DNA from: Cyanobacteria bacterium CYA
Lineage (GTDB): Bacteria; Planctomycetota; Phycisphaerae; Phycisphaerales; UBA1924
Direction of reading: 5' to 3'
NCBI GenBank assembly: GCA_008363215.1
Contig: RHKP01000001.1
Coordinates: 1-64,000, forward strand
Length of the DNA: 64,000 bases
In this document: positions 63,487-64,000 of the stretch, one piece after another
Layout: every line of letters begins with the position of its first letter
How positions within the stretch are numbered: the stretch's first letter is position 1
Notes under the pieces: generated by a model
Database searches by the model: none
What the model was told of the DNA's origin: nothing
Seen by the model: the letters and a program-made list of their open reading frames with translations, nothing else
Made by a program: the position numbers and the translations under genes

Positions 63487-64000
63487 ATGCCGTGGACCCT
63501 TTGGAAGCACATGTTTGTCGAGATGGGCAAACTCATCGCCCTGACCACGGCGGTGCTGGTGCTGGTGATCGCATTTGCGGCCACGGTGAAGCCTCTGGCC
63601 GACGGGAAACTGACCCCGGTCGAGGCGTTGAGGTTCATGATTCTGGCGGTCCTGCCGATGCTGGCGTACGCATTGCCGTTTGCGGCGTGCTTTGCGACGA
63701 CACTGGCGTATCACCGGATGGCGTCGGACAACGAGGTGCTGGCGATCAAGGCGAGCGGGGTGTCGCACAAGGCCATCCTCGCGCCCGCGGTGGCGATGGG
63801 GCTGGTGCTGGCGGTGGTGCTGGGCGGCCTGAACGAGCAGGTGATTCCGCGGTTCCTGCGCTCGATGGAGAGCATGATCACGCGGAACCTGATCCAGATG
63901 ATGGTGCGGACGATGGAGCGTGGCGAGGCGGCCGAGTTTGCCGATCTGGAGATTCACGCCGACCGCATCCGGCGGGTGGAACCGCAGGCAGGGTCGGGGG
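63487..64000 (+). CDS. LptF/LptG-type permease (YjgP/YjgQ), 3' end outside window
   Basis: The first 171 residues of an open frame that runs off the window. It starts MPWTLWKHMFVEMGKLI, then a membrane helix, ALPFAACFATTLAYHRMASDNEVLAIKASGVS (the conserved cytoplasmic loop that contacts LptB), a further helix and NEQVIPRFLRSMESM. These are hallmarks of the LptF/LptG permeases that extract lipopolysaccharide. The matching ATPase is lptB at 22895-23698. Which of F or G it is cannot be told from this part. Confidence 0.9.
   Translation, partial: MPWTLWKHMFVEMGKLIALTTAVLVLVIAFAATVKPLADGKLTPVEALRFMILAVLPMLAYALPFAACFATTLAYHRMASDNEVLAIKASGVSHKAILAPAVAMGLVLAVVLGGLNEQVIPRFLRSMESMITRNLIQMMVRTMERGEAAEFADLEIHADRIRRVEPQAGSG

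Overview
The window is a high-GC bacterial chromosome segment, most likely from a member of the Planctomycetota, class Phycisphaerae. Pointers seen in the sequence are: short proteins with planctomycete-style prepilin leaders (171-890, and inside 4651-5883); a PEP-CTERM-like tail (9938-10822); a subtilase ending in paired 'DFFD' dockerin-like loops (52578-54731); small Cys-x2-Cys zinc-ribbon membrane proteins; and interspersed 24-bp and 20-bp repeats of the kind common in this phylum. The taxonomic call is an inference from these family resemblances, because no rRNA or tRNA gene was found.

Layout. 1-9.8 kb: the tail of one pseudopilin-like protein, a full pseudopilin, class I aldolase, an ECF sigma factor with a DUF4349 membrane protein, then a minus-strand operon (7436 down to 4651) of an exported protein, a Cys-rich secreted protein and an unusual MauE/DoxX-prepilin fusion; then spoVR and two small membrane proteins. 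9.9-17.3 kb: PEP-CTERM protein, DUF721/DciA-like protein, a possibly acquired glycosylase-fold protein beside an IS110 transposase remnant, an orphan ABC ATPase, a histidine kinase, a Nudix hydrolase, parB with two parS-like sites, and a winged-helix/AT-hook-like protein. 17.4-27.6 kb: HDOD protein, ClC channel, lipoprotein, PAP phosphatase, a repeat-invaded lptB, DUF4870, CHAD and M3 peptidase. 27.7-33.3 kb: two exported Clp/SppA-like paralogues, one apparently without its nucleophile, CCA/polyA polymerase and a coiled-coil membrane protein. 34.1-45.3 kb: a surface-carbohydrate region (gmd, polytopic GT-C-like protein, methyltransferase, UbiA-type phosphoribosyl/prenyl transferase, large metalloprotease, two sulfotransferases, TPR-OGT). 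45.3-54.7 kb: dxr, RNase E/G with an Arg-rich tail, ptsI, divergent rho, subtilase. 54.9-64 kb: pdxA, MATE transporter, a TPR protein with two RNA polymerase alpha-CTD domains, porin, nhaA, cysS and the start of an lptF/G-type permease.

Functional threads. Sulfation is well represented: two PAPS-dependent-type sulfotransferases, a PAP phosphatase that would clear their by-product, and OGT and Gmd to supply glycosylated acceptors. RNA metabolism is represented by RNase E/G, Rho, CCA/polyA polymerase and the alpha-CTD protein; the first two carry Arg-rich low-complexity segments. The main novelty candidates are the MauE-prepilin/Cys-rich operon, the catalytic/non-catalytic Clp-like pair and the TPR-(alpha-CTD)2 protein.
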